From NCBI GenBank assembly GCA_964436975.1, contig CAYTET010000014.1, forward strand, positions 1 through 31,285: a stretch of 31,285 bases of DNA, given 5' to 3'. How positions within the stretch are numbered: the first letter of the stretch is position 1; each line of letters opens with the position of its first letter. Source of the stretch: CAYTET01 sp964436975 (GTDB lineage: Bacteria > Bacillota_I > Bacilli_A > Erysipelotrichales > Erysipelotrichaceae). A program made the translations under genes and the position numbers. Below the pieces are notes generated by a model. It searched no databases and was not told where the DNA came from. It saw only the letters and a list, made by a program, of their open reading frames with translations. Shown here piece by piece: positions 1-7,945 of the stretch.

Positions 1-91
1 CATCAGCATTTTCATTGATTTATATACCCACTCTTATTGATGATGAGCCAAAAAAGAGCAGAATAAGAATTCAGAAGGAAAGCCGTCCAAA

Positions 92-484
92 ATGTCAAAG
101 CGGCTCATTCTGGCATGTGCCGCCATTATCGGCGGCGGCAGCCTTTTTGCGGCCGGTTTTTTCCTCAGGCCGGTTATAATGCCGGAAGAGAAAGCAGCCT
201 TGCCAACGGCCGAAATTCGAATCTATGATAATGAACTGCAGTGGTTTGACGGAACGGGCTGGACCGGGGCCGGCAGTGCGGCCGCTGCTTTACAAGCCGA
301 CCCCTTCAAAAATGAACAGCGGCCGGACGGGCTGTGCAGCAGCGGGGCTGACAGCGGAACAGTCCGCAAGGTTGCCAGTGTGCCGGCGGCGCCTGCCAAA
401 ACCAGCAAATCAAGCGGCAAGAGCAGCCAGTCAAAGACAAAGGTGAATGACGGCGAGGATGTATGGTCCGGCGATATTCTTTAG
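92..484 (+). CDS. Small membrane-anchored protein of unknown function
   Basis: I do not recognise this 130-residue protein. Residues about 4-25 form one hydrophobic segment after a Lys-Arg start, so it is probably an N-terminally anchored protein facing outward. Next comes a compact stretch with the motif IYDNELQWFDGTGW (about residues 44-57), then an Ala/Pro/Ser/Lys-rich linker and an acidic, aromatic C-terminus GEDVWSGDIL. The low-complexity tail looks disordered. The start is supported by AGAAGGAAA about 10 bases upstream. It lies 61 bp before a kinase gene on the same strand, which has its own promoter, so any functional link to the two-component system is inference. There is one cysteine (within LCSSG) and no lipobox. 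Confidence 0.6.
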   Translation: MSKRLILACAAIIGGGSLFAAGFFLRPVIMPEEKAALPTAEIRIYDNELQWFDGTGWTGAGSAAAALQADPFKNEQRPDGLCSSGADSGTVRKVASVPAAPAKTSKSSGKSSQSKTKVNDGEDVWSGDIL

Positions 485-489
485 TATAG

Positions 490-531
490 TCAGCCTTTCA
501 AACCCTGTCTTGAGAGAAAAGGCCTGATTTG
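490..531 (+). terminator. Weak terminator-like hairpin after the small membrane protein
   Basis: TCAGCCTTTC and GAAAAGGCCTGA pair with one bulge on each side and a long loop, followed by TTTGTTAT rather than a clean T tract. The element overlaps the promoter of the next gene. It is weak and could be coincidental. Confidence 0.25.
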
Positions 532-538
532 TTATACT
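510..538 (+). promoter_or_regulatory. Sigma-A type promoter giving a leaderless mRNA
   Basis: TTGAGA at 510-515 and TATACT at 533-538 are separated by exactly 17 bases, matching the vegetative promoter consensus at 5 of 6 positions in each hexamer. Transcription would start about 7 bases past the -10 box, at roughly 545, while the ATG of the 7TM kinase-like gene begins at 546. There is therefore essentially no 5' untranslated region and no room for a ribosome binding site. Confidence 0.7.
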
Positions 539-545
539 GTGGATA

Positions 546-2204
546 ATGACTGATAAAAGAGAATCAGAATTAGTTTTCCGGCAGAATCTGGCGATTATTC
601 TGGCCTGCGCTGTGGTAATCACTGTTTTGCTGCTGGACTTTGCTGCGGACTTGGACAAGGTCGATATAATCATCATCCAGGCCCTGCTTTACTGTGCCCT
701 GTTTATGACTTATGACAGCACCTTCAATCAGACTGTCGTGTCACCGCTTATCAAAAGTGCCCTGCGGCTGATGATGGTGCTCTCCATACTGAGCGTCATT
801 ACCATGGCCGGCCAGGTAATTCTTTCGGAAATCAATTACTCAAGTTCGCTACTGTTTTATCTGAGCTACCTTCCGGAAATTGCCATTCCGCTTCTCGGGA
901 TGATTATTGTCATCAACCTGAACCAGGCCAGCACCAAAGGCTACCGGCCGCTGATTATGCTGGGCATACCGGCTGTGGCGCTGTTCATCCTGCTGCTGAC
1001 CAATAATTATCATCATCTGTTCTTCTACACCAAGACCTTTTACAATAACCAGATTGTTTCCTACGAATATAACAGCGGCTTCTGGATTCTGACCGGCTGG
1101 ACGGTGGCCATAAGTGTGTATGCCATGGTTTATATGTATATCAGCCGCCGGGTCTTTTCCCGCCGGACTTTCTCCTGGCTGCCGATACTGGCTTTCGTGG
1201 TTTGGCTGTGTTATTTATATGCCAAAATCAAAGCCGGTCCCAATAGCCGCATTCTGGGCTCAAACATCGACTGCCTGTTCTGCGCCGGCAATCTGTTTCT
1301 GTGGGCGGCAGCACTGAAGACCGGCCTGGTTCCCTCCAATAAAAACTACAAGGAACTGCTGGAGAATTCATCTTTAGCCGTGCAGATCGTCAACGATGAT
1401 TACAAGACGCTTTATTCTTCAGCTACAGCAGTTCATATTGACCGGCAGACCATGATAGCTGCTGAAAACGGAACGGTTGATCTGGGCAATAATATCCGGC
1501 TGCGCAGCCAGCCGGTCAGCGGCGGCCATGTCATCTGGCTGGAAAACGTCAAGGCCATCAACGAGGTTCTCGATGCACTGGAGCAGAACGGCGCGGTGAC
1601 TTCCCGGCATAATGAAATAATACGGGCCGAGACAGCTTTAAAGAGCCGGCAGATCCGGGTTAATGAGCAGAACCGCCTGTACGCCATCATCGAGAAAAGC
1701 ATCATGCGCCCTTTGAAGGATCTGGAAATACTGCTGGGTGAACTTGATAATGACAAATATGATACCAATACGATACTGGGTACAATCTGTGTTATCAGTG
1801 CTTATATAAAGCGCCGCAGCAATCTGGTGCTGGTCAGCGTCAATAAAAAGAAAATGGCCAGCGGTGAACTGGCAATGTGTCTGCAGGAATCTTTGGAGAA
1901 TGTTAAAACCCTGAATGTTGATGTCAGCTATCTGCCTCAGGCGGAAGGGATGATGGCATCAGGAAATATCATGTTAATGTATGACCTGTTTGAGGAAGTT
2001 CTGGAACAGCTGCTGGCCGATGTCAGATATCTTGATGTTGCCTTAGCCGGCAGCGGCAGCAAGGTGGTCCTGACGATAACGGCGGACAGCCAAGTCCAGC
2101 TGAATGCCGTTGAAAACAGGGTACGCATTGAAAAAGCGAAAGGGAAAATGGCCATCCGGCATGATAACGGCAATGTTATCATCCAGATAACGCTGCCACG
2201 GTAA
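546..2204 (+). CDS. 7TM histidine-kinase-like sensor with degenerate kinase core
   Basis: The first half (about residues 14-262) holds seven to eight hydrophobic helices, including the TNNYHHLFF stretch typical of the histidine kinase N-terminal 7TM domain. The second half should be a sensor-like segment, a helical pair and an ATPase-like fold. The helical segment EQNRLYAIIEKSIMRPLKDL has no phosphoacceptor His-Asp/Glu pair. The position of the N box reads LFEEVLEQLLADV with no Asn, and I find no glycine-rich G boxes. It therefore looks like a pseudokinase. The KRRSNL stretch after the helical region is distinctive. It lies 6 bp upstream of a second, intact kinase gene, suggesting they act as a heteromeric receptor. 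Translation probably starts on a leaderless transcript. Confidence 0.75.
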   Translation: MTDKRESELVFRQNLAIILACAVVITVLLLDFAADLDKVDIIIIQALLYCALFMTYDSTFNQTVVSPLIKSALRLMMVLSILSVITMAGQVILSEINYSSSLLFYLSYLPEIAIPLLGMIIVINLNQASTKGYRPLIMLGIPAVALFILLLTNNYHHLFFYTKTFYNNQIVSYEYNSGFWILTGWTVAISVYAMVYMYISRRVFSRRTFSWLPILAFVVWLCYLYAKIKAGPNSRILGSNIDCLFCAGNLFLWAAALKTGLVPSNKNYKELLENSSLAVQIVNDDYKTLYSSATAVHIDRQTMIAAENGTVDLGNNIRLRSQPVSGGHVIWLENVKAINEVLDALEQNGAVTSRHNEIIRAETALKSRQIRVNEQNRLYAIIEKSIMRPLKDLEILLGELDNDKYDTNTILGTICVISAYIKRRSNLVLVSVNKKKMASGELAMCLQESLENVKTLNVDVSYLPQAEGMMASGNIMLMYDLFEEVLEQLLADVRYLDVALAGSGSKVVLTITADSQVQLNAVENRVRIEKAKGKMAIRHDNGNVIIQITLPR

Positions 2205-2210
2205 ACTGCC

Positions 2211-3473
2211 ATGACCCTATATACCAACCTTTCCATCGGCTACCAGAGCCTGTTCATCATCAGCAATATCATTCTTTGTCTGTGGCTTTTGAATCTGGCC
2301 ATCAACCCCCAGCGGCAGTATGTCAGAATCTTTGCCGGGGTGCTTTTTATCCCAACGGTTCTTTTCCTGATGGTGCTGGTCAAAGTCCTCATTCATGATT
2401 TCACTGATATCATTGCCCTGTTTGCCCGCCGTCCGTATTTTCAGATGGGCAGCGTGCTGCTGTGCGATTATCTGGTTATCCGGGCGCTGACGGTCAGCTA
2501 TAAAATCGTCAAGCCCAAGATGACGTCAAACGTCATCAAGGAAAGCTGCGATGACTTATACAGCGGACTGGCTTATTACGCTAATGACGGCACCATGCTG
2601 CTGATCAATACCTGCATGGAGGAACTGGGCCGCATGGTCAGCGGCTACTGGCTGACTGACGGCAACCGGCTCTGGAATAACCTGGCCCAGCCGCTGGATG
2701 ATGTTATACTTCTTAAAGAGGGGCCGCAGCCGGTTCTGTCTTTCCCTAACGGCCGGATCTGGTCATTTGCCCGCCGCCAGCTGACAATCAACAACAACAT
2801 CGTTTATGAGGTTCTGGCCACGGATATTACCGATCTGTACAAATACAGCCAGCAGCTGCAGGAAGATAACCGGCAGCTGGATGAGATCAATAAGCGGCTG
2901 CTCAAGCATAACAGTGAAATAGAGCAGGTCACCCGCCAGGAAGAGCAGCTGGCCACCCGCATCCAGATTCATGATGAAATGGGCCGTTCGCTGCTGGCCA
3001 CCCGCGCTTATCTTACCGAGCATATCGGAACCGTGGATGGATTAAACGCCATGTGGCACCGCACTATCGAACTGCTGAAGAGACAGACTAAAATCCGCAG
3101 CGAGGATGACGGCCTGAAACAGCTGCAGGATGCGGCCGTGGCTATAGATATGAAAATAGGGCTGACCGGTCAGCTGCCCCAGGCGGATAACCAGGCCATG
3201 CGGCTGATAATCAATGCCGGCAAGGAGTGCATGACCAATGCGGTTCGCCATGCCCAGGCCAAGAACATGTATATCAATATCAGCACAACGGCTTATGAAT
3301 ATGTTGTATCTTTCACCAATGACGGTCTGGCGCCCGGCGGTAAGATAAAACTGGGCGGCGGTCTGTCCAGCCTGCAGAAGAGTGTTGAGCAGGCCGGCGG
3401 CTGGATGCGGGTCGTCAGCCAGCCCAAATTATGTATTACAATTGGCATTAACAGGAAGGGGGATGAAGCATAA
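2211..3473 (+). CDS. Sensor histidine kinase with intact catalytic boxes
   Basis: This 420-residue membrane kinase has three N-terminal hydrophobic helices (about 13-32, 38-62 and 74-95), a PAS-like region (about 108-210), a coiled coil (about 212-250) and a HisKA_3-like dimerisation helix with RIQIHDEMGRSL, whose His254 is the likely phosphoacceptor. The ATPase domain shows GKECMTNAVRHA with Asn343, then FTNDG and the glycine-rich GGGLSSL. Unlike the gene before it, this one should be able to phosphorylate a regulator. Its stop codon overlaps the start of the response regulator by one base (TAATG), so the two are translationally coupled. The ligand is unknown. Confidence 0.88.
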   Translation: MTLYTNLSIGYQSLFIISNIILCLWLLNLAINPQRQYVRIFAGVLFIPTVLFLMVLVKVLIHDFTDIIALFARRPYFQMGSVLLCDYLVIRALTVSYKIVKPKMTSNVIKESCDDLYSGLAYYANDGTMLLINTCMEELGRMVSGYWLTDGNRLWNNLAQPLDDVILLKEGPQPVLSFPNGRIWSFARRQLTINNNIVYEVLATDITDLYKYSQQLQEDNRQLDEINKRLLKHNSEIEQVTRQEEQLATRIQIHDEMGRSLLATRAYLTEHIGTVDGLNAMWHRTIELLKRQTKIRSEDDGLKQLQDAAVAIDMKIGLTGQLPQADNQAMRLIINAGKECMTNAVRHAQAKNMYINISTTAYEYVVSFTNDGLAPGGKIKLGGGLSSLQKSVEQAGGWMRVVSQPKLCITIGINRKGDEA

Positions 3474-4096
3474 TGGTAAATGTTCTGCTGGTTGAAGACC
3501 AGGCGATGTCCAGCCAGCTGCTGTCCATCTGGCTTAATGAGGACAGCCGCTACAATCTGCTGTATACCATTGAGAATGCCTCCCTGGCCGAAGTGTACTG
3601 CCTGAAGCAGCCCATCGATCTGATTTTAATGGACGTCTGCACAGCCTATGGTGAAAGCGGTCTGCAGGCGGCCGCCAGCATCAAGCACAAATTTCCCCAG
3701 ATTAAGATCATCATCATTACTTCCATGCCGGAATATTCTTTTATAGCCAAGGCCAAAAATGAGAATGTCGAAAGCTTCTGGTACAAAAGCGCTGACCGGG
3801 ACAGTCTGCTTGATATTATGAACCGTACCATGGCCGGCGAGCACGTTTATCCATCAGCCACCCCGCAGGTAAATATCGGGCAGGCTGACAGCACCCAGTT
3901 TAACCGGCGGGAACTGGATATTCTGCGGGAGCTGATCAGCGGAGCCCCGGATAAGGCAATTGCCGAGACGCTGCACTTATCGGTCTGGACAGTTAAGCAT
4001 TATATCAACTCCATGCTGGAAAAAACCGGTTTTGACAACCGTACGGAATTAGCGGTGGCCGCCCGCGACAGCGGACTGGTCATCCGGGGCTATTAA
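3473..4096 (+). CDS. LuxR/NarL-family response regulator
   Basis: The 207-residue protein begins with a receiver domain having the acidic pocket Glu8-Asp9, phosphoacceptor Asp54 in LILMDVCT, switch residue Thr83 in ITSMPE and Lys105. A LuxR-type helix-turn-helix follows (about residues 142-195: FNRRELDILRELISG then AIAETLHLSVWTVKHYINSMLEKTG). It is the output of the kinase encoded just upstream and should bind DNA as a phosphorylated dimer. The ribosome binding site GGAAGGGGG lies in the end of the kinase gene. The targets are unknown. The next locus downstream on the same strand, the SPFH cassette, and the operon itself are candidates by position only. Confidence 0.92.
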   Translation: MVNVLLVEDQAMSSQLLSIWLNEDSRYNLLYTIENASLAEVYCLKQPIDLILMDVCTAYGESGLQAAASIKHKFPQIKIIIITSMPEYSFIAKAKNENVESFWYKSADRDSLLDIMNRTMAGEHVYPSATPQVNIGQADSTQFNRRELDILRELISGAPDKAIAETLHLSVWTVKHYINSMLEKTGFDNRTELAVAARDSGLVIRGY

Positions 4097-4382
4097 AGCG
4101 GCCCAGCCACGGCTTCTTCAAACTTATTCAAACTACCCGGCAGGGATAGGGAAATAGCGTTTCGTTTGTCTTATTATTATGGTACAACAGAGAAAGGACG
4201 AGGACGGGGCCAGGTGTAAAAAACAGTTTGATCCCTCAGCGCGGCCCGCATTCAAAGCGCCGCGGCAGCAGTGTTTAATTGATTCTGATGATGGCAGCCG
4301 CCATCAGTAGATAGATCCCGCTTTCCGGCCTCCGGAAATAAAAGGAATCTAATAATTCGCAAAGCGAAAAGGAGAAAAAAAT
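4097..4382 (+). promoter_or_regulatory. Structured non-coding leader of the SPFH cassette
   Basis: This stretch holds three perfect short stem-loops in a row: TGATGGC/GCCATCA (4289-4306, 4-base loop), TTTCCGG/CCGGAAA (4322-4338, 3-base loop) and TTCGC/GCGAA (4356-4368, AAA loop). The last ends directly against the ribosome binding site AAGGAG (4369-4374). A TG-G-TACAAC extended -10-like sequence at 4180-4188 could start a leader of about 190 bases, but its -35 is poor. No T tract follows any hairpin, so they are not ordinary terminators. I do not recognise a known riboswitch family here. Confidence 0.4.
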
Positions 4383-5555
4383 ATGGGCTTAATCAGAGCA
4401 GCAGTCAGTGCATTTACCGGCAGCATCGGCGATCAGTTTAAGGATTACTTTGTCTGTGATGCTTTACCTACCGATGTTTTAGCCGCCAAGGGCTACAAGC
4501 AGGGCCATCAGGGCAGTGATAATATCATCACCACCGGCTCCAAGATCATTGTGGCCTCCGGTCAGTGCATGCTTATTGTTGATCAGGGCAAGGTCGTTGA
4601 TATCTGCGGTGAACCGGGCGAGTACACTTATGATGCCTCAACCGAACCGTCCCTGTTTGGCGGGGAAGGCTTAGCCAAGAATATCAAGGAAGTCTTCGGC
4701 AACATCGGCAAGCGTTTCAGCTTCGGCGGCGCTGCAGCCAATGACCAGCGCATCTACTACATCAATACCAAGGAAATCGTCGGCAACAAGTATGGCACCG
4801 CCAATCCGGTTCCGTTCCGTGTTGTTGATGCCAATGCCGGCATTGATGCCGACATCTCCATCAAATGTTTCGGTGAGTACAGCTATCGGATTACCAATCC
4901 GATTCTGTTCTACACCAATATCTGCGGCAACATGGCCCAGTATTATGACCGTGAAGAGATTGACAGCCAGATGAAAACCGAGCTGCTGACCGCTCTGCAG
5001 CCGGCCTTTGCCAAGATTTCCGAAATGGGCATCAGATACAGTGCCCTGCCGGCCCACACCACCGAGATTGCGGACGTTCTTAACGAACAACTCAGCAACA
5101 AATGGCGTGATCTGCGCGGCATTGAGATTGTCTCATTCGGTGTCTCTTCAGTCAGTGCGGATGCGGAAGATGAAAAGCGCATTAAGAACCGTCAGTTCAA
5201 TGCCGGTCTGAAAGATCCGACATTAGCCGCGGCCGAATTAGCCGGCGCCCAGGCGCAGGCCATGCAGGATGCAGCCAATAATGCCAATGGCGCAGCCATG
5301 GGCTTTATGGGCGTCAATATGGCTCAGGGAACCGGCGGAGTCAATGCCGCCAGTTTATATCAGATGGGGGCCAATAACCAGCAGCCTGCCGCTGCGGCGG
5401 ACAGCTGGACCTGTGCCTGCGGCACAGTCAATACCGGCAAGTTCTGCTCTCAGTGCGGTCAGCCTAAGCCGGCCCAGGCCACCTGCCCTAAATGCGGGGC
5501 CGCTTTGGCAGCCGGGGCGAAGTTCTGCCCGCAGTGCGGCGAGAAGATTCAGTAA
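4383..5555 (+). CDS. ydjI: SPFH-domain protein with C-terminal zinc ribbons (YdjI-like)
   Basis: The N-terminal 290 residues match the family once annotated as virion core protein and now placed among SPFH (stomatin/prohibitin/flotillin) proteins, which form oligomers on membranes. A glycine/alanine/glutamine-rich linker (about 290-340) leads to two rubredoxin-like zinc knuckles: Cys344/346/355/358 and Cys368/371/382/385. There is no transmembrane helix, so membrane recruitment must come from a partner. The start is fixed by AAGGAG eight bases upstream. It heads a three-gene unit with a zinc-ribbon membrane protein and a TPM protein, the same partners as in Bacillus ydjGHI. The gene symbol is given by homology; the order differs from Bacillus. 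Confidence 0.8.
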   Translation: MGLIRAAVSAFTGSIGDQFKDYFVCDALPTDVLAAKGYKQGHQGSDNIITTGSKIIVASGQCMLIVDQGKVVDICGEPGEYTYDASTEPSLFGGEGLAKNIKEVFGNIGKRFSFGGAAANDQRIYYINTKEIVGNKYGTANPVPFRVVDANAGIDADISIKCFGEYSYRITNPILFYTNICGNMAQYYDREEIDSQMKTELLTALQPAFAKISEMGIRYSALPAHTTEIADVLNEQLSNKWRDLRGIEIVSFGVSSVSADAEDEKRIKNRQFNAGLKDPTLAAAELAGAQAQAMQDAANNANGAAMGFMGVNMAQGTGGVNAASLYQMGANNQQPAAAADSWTCACGTVNTGKFCSQCGQPKPAQATCPKCGAALAAGAKFCPQCGEKIQ

Positions 5556-5574
5556 AACAACATACAGCATCTCT

Positions 5575-5607
5575 GACAGTCCCGGCATTTTTAATGTCGG
5601 GATTGTC
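5575..5607 (+). other. Intercistronic RNA hairpin
   Basis: GACAGTCCCGGCAT and ATGTCGGGATTGTC form a 14-pair stem around the loop TTTTA, including two G-U pairs that exist only in RNA made from the + strand. It is not followed by a T run, so it is more likely an RNA-stabilising or processing element than a terminator. It lies in the 83-bp gap between the SPFH gene and the zinc-ribbon gene. Confidence 0.6.
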
Positions 5608-5638
5608 ATGAGACCACCAGGAAGAAAGAGGATAATCT

Positions 5639-6721
5639 ATGTCGGATCTACTTCAATATAAATGCCCCTGCTGCGGCGGCGCGATTGCTTTCGATCCCAA
5701 TACCCAGAAAGTAAAGTGTCCTTACTGCGGCAATGAATATGAAATGGATACGCTGAAATCATATGACGAATCCTTAAAGACTTCGCCGGATGAGATGAAG
5801 TGGGATAATTCAGCGACCCAGAAGATGGATAATGAGACCGCCGATGGAATGGCCAGCTATCACTGTGATTCCTGCGGCGCTGAAATCATTACTGATAAGG
5901 AAACAGCTGCTTCAAGCTGCCCTTACTGCGGCAATCCGATTGTCATGACCGAAAATCTAAAAGGCCTGCTGCAGCCGGATTTTATCATTCCGTTTAAACT
6001 GGACAAAAAGGCGGCCAAGGCGGCGCTGCTGAAGCACTGCCAGGGCCGGCCGCTTTTGCCCAAGGTATTCACTAACCAGAATCACATTGATGAGATCAGG
6101 GGCATCTATGTGCCGTTCTGGCTGTTTGACTGCGATGCTGATGCCAACATGACATTCAAAGCTGAACGGGTCCGTCATCATTCAGATTCGAATAACGACT
6201 ATACCGAAACTTCCTATTACCTGATTAAAAGAGCCGGTTCTATCGGCTTTGATAAAGTTCCGGTCGATGGCTCTACCAAAATGGATGATACCCTGATGGA
6301 AGCAATCGAGCCGTTTGATTATGATGATGCCATGGATTTCCAGACGGCTTATCTGGCCGGCTATCTGGCAGACCGCTATGATGTTGATGCTGATGCATCA
6401 ATTCCGCGGGCCAACCAGCGGATTAAAACAAGCACGGAAATGACTTTTGCCTCGACCGTTATCGGCTATGAGGCGGTTATTCCCCAGTCCAGCCGCATTA
6501 TCATGAACAGCGGCGAGGTTCATTATGCCCTGCTGCCGGTCTGGCTGCTTAATACCAGCTGGCATGATAAGAAATATGTCTTTGCCATGAACGGGCAGAC
6601 CGGCAAGTTTATCGGTGATCTGCCGGTTGACGGCGGTCTGCGGTTTAGATACTATCTGCTTTTCTGGCTCATCTCAGCAGCCATTGTCTTTGTGATAATG
6701 CTGCTGGTAGGAATAATGTAG
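5639..6721 (+). CDS. ydjG: Double zinc-ribbon, tail-anchored membrane protein (YdjG-like)
   Basis: Residues 9-30 and 76-97 are two TFIIB-like zinc ribbons (Cys9, 11/12, 27, 30 and Cys76, 79, 94, 97), each ending CPYCGN. A globular domain follows with repeated hydrophobic stretches such as YVPFWLFDCDA and ALLPVWLLNTSW. A single helix at about 338-358 ends the protein, predicting a tail-anchored protein with most of its mass in the cytoplasm. Such proteins are often misannotated as PriA-like or TFIIB-like; nothing here suggests a helicase or transcription factor. It lies 13 bp before the TPM gene. In B. subtilis the YdjG/YdjH pair is reported to bring the SPFH protein YdjI to the membrane, and a similar role is inferred here. 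Confidence 0.78.
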   Translation: MSDLLQYKCPCCGGAIAFDPNTQKVKCPYCGNEYEMDTLKSYDESLKTSPDEMKWDNSATQKMDNETADGMASYHCDSCGAEIITDKETAASSCPYCGNPIVMTENLKGLLQPDFIIPFKLDKKAAKAALLKHCQGRPLLPKVFTNQNHIDEIRGIYVPFWLFDCDADANMTFKAERVRHHSDSNNDYTETSYYLIKRAGSIGFDKVPVDGSTKMDDTLMEAIEPFDYDDAMDFQTAYLAGYLADRYDVDADASIPRANQRIKTSTEMTFASTVIGYEAVIPQSSRIIMNSGEVHYALLPVWLLNTSWHDKKYVFAMNGQTGKFIGDLPVDGGLRFRYYLLFWLISAAIVFVIMLLVGIM

Positions 6722-6734
6722 AGGGAGGAAAGAC

Positions 6735-7937
6735 ATGATGAAAAAATCAATTGCGATTCTCACTCTGCTGCTGGCTTTGGTCTTCAGTTTTGTCAGCCCG
6801 GTCCGGGCGGCCGGTCAGGAGTTTGTCTTCGATCAGACCGGTGATTATCTGTCCAGCAGTGAGCTGGCCAGTCTGAATGAAAAAGCGACCCAGATCTACC
6901 AGCAGGCCGGTACGGCGGTAATTATCTATATTATCTACAACACTGACAATGCCGATCTGTCATCCTTTGCCCAGAGCAAGCTGCAGTCGGGCAATTATGG
7001 CAGCAGCGAAATGGTGCTGGCGCTGGATATGACCAATTACAGCTATTCCCTGTATTCACAGGGAGCCATGTCAACAACTGAGGCCGAACAGTATCTCAGC
7101 GGCATCTCGGCCGACGCCCTGTATTCCGGTCTTGACAGCTATCTGACTAAGATTGCGGCTTATTACGGCGTAAGCGGAGATACGGGCAGTTCAGACACCA
7201 CTAATCAGACCGGTCTGGTATATGATGCCGCGGATATCCTTACCCCGGCTGAAGAGCAGAGTTTATCCAGTCGGCTGGAGACTATCAGCAATAGTCAGCG
7301 CTGCCAAGTGTCTGTTGTTATTGTCAACGGTCTGGGCGGCAAGTCCATTACGGCTTTCACCGATGATTTCTATGATGCCAACGGCTATGGCTATGGCACA
7401 AACAAAGACGGGGTCATGCTGCTGCTCGACATGGACAGCCGTGACATGCACATTACCACAACCGGCTATGGTGCCGTGGCCTTTACCGACTATGGCATTG
7501 AAAAAGCCTTTGATGATTTCCGCTCCTATCTGTCCGATGGCGCTTATGCCAAGGCCTTTGACCGGTTTGCGGATATCAGTGACCGCTACCTGACGCTGGC
7601 CCGTAACGGCACGCCGTATGATGTTGAAAACAGTCCGGCGGAGCCCATCGGCAAAGTAACCGGCGGCCTGATTTCCCTGGGCATCGGTGCCTTGATCGGT
7701 CTTATCGCGATTCTGATCATGCAGGCCGGCATGAAGTCGGCTAAAAAGCAGTATGCCGCCCAGAACTATGTCCGGGCTGGCAGTTTCAATCTGACTGAGA
7801 ACTTTGACATGTATCTGTATACCCATACTACCGTGACACCCCGGCCTAAGAATACCGGCGGCAGCGGCGGCGGAGGCAGCAGCATGCATATGGGATCGTC
7901 AGGCGTAAGCCATGGCGGCGGGTCATCCCACTTCTAA
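6735..7937 (+). CDS. ydjH: Secreted/membrane TPM-domain protein (YdjH/YgcG-like)
   Basis: A signal peptide (residues 1-25, cleaved near VRAAG) is followed by two TPM-like domains in tandem: about 30-145 and about 160-290, the second with the clearer family signature (VYDAADILTPAEEQSL, GTNKDGVMLLLDMDSRDMHITTTGYG). A transmembrane helix covers about 308-330, and the tail is rich in Gly, Ser and His (ending GGGSSHF), as in YgcG proteins. The TPM domains should lie outside the membrane and the tail inside. GAGGGAGG lies just upstream of the first of two adjacent ATG codons. It closes the SPFH cassette, with a terminator directly after it. The molecular function of TPM proteins in bacteria is unsettled. 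Confidence 0.82.
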   Translation: MMKKSIAILTLLLALVFSFVSPVRAAGQEFVFDQTGDYLSSSELASLNEKATQIYQQAGTAVIIYIIYNTDNADLSSFAQSKLQSGNYGSSEMVLALDMTNYSYSLYSQGAMSTTEAEQYLSGISADALYSGLDSYLTKIAAYYGVSGDTGSSDTTNQTGLVYDAADILTPAEEQSLSSRLETISNSQRCQVSVVIVNGLGGKSITAFTDDFYDANGYGYGTNKDGVMLLLDMDSRDMHITTTGYGAVAFTDYGIEKAFDDFRSYLSDGAYAKAFDRFADISDRYLTLARNGTPYDVENSPAEPIGKVTGGLISLGIGALIGLIAILIMQAGMKSAKKQYAAQNYVRAGSFNLTENFDMYLYTHTTVTPRPKNTGGSGGGGSSMHMGSSGVSHGGGSSHF

Positions 7938-7945
7938 TACAAAAC

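Noticed and set aside
1..91. Minus-strand gene starting at the left edge
   Set aside because: The CAT at 1-3 could be a reverse ATG, but no ribosome binding site precedes it on that strand.
4179..4310. 43-codon open frame in the leader before the SPFH gene
   Set aside because: No ribosome binding site precedes the ATG, the composition is not protein-like, and the region is dominated by hairpins.
5639..6721. PriA-like helicase or TFIIB for the double zinc-ribbon protein
   Set aside because: Only the zinc ribbons are shared; there are no helicase motifs, and a C-terminal membrane helix is present.
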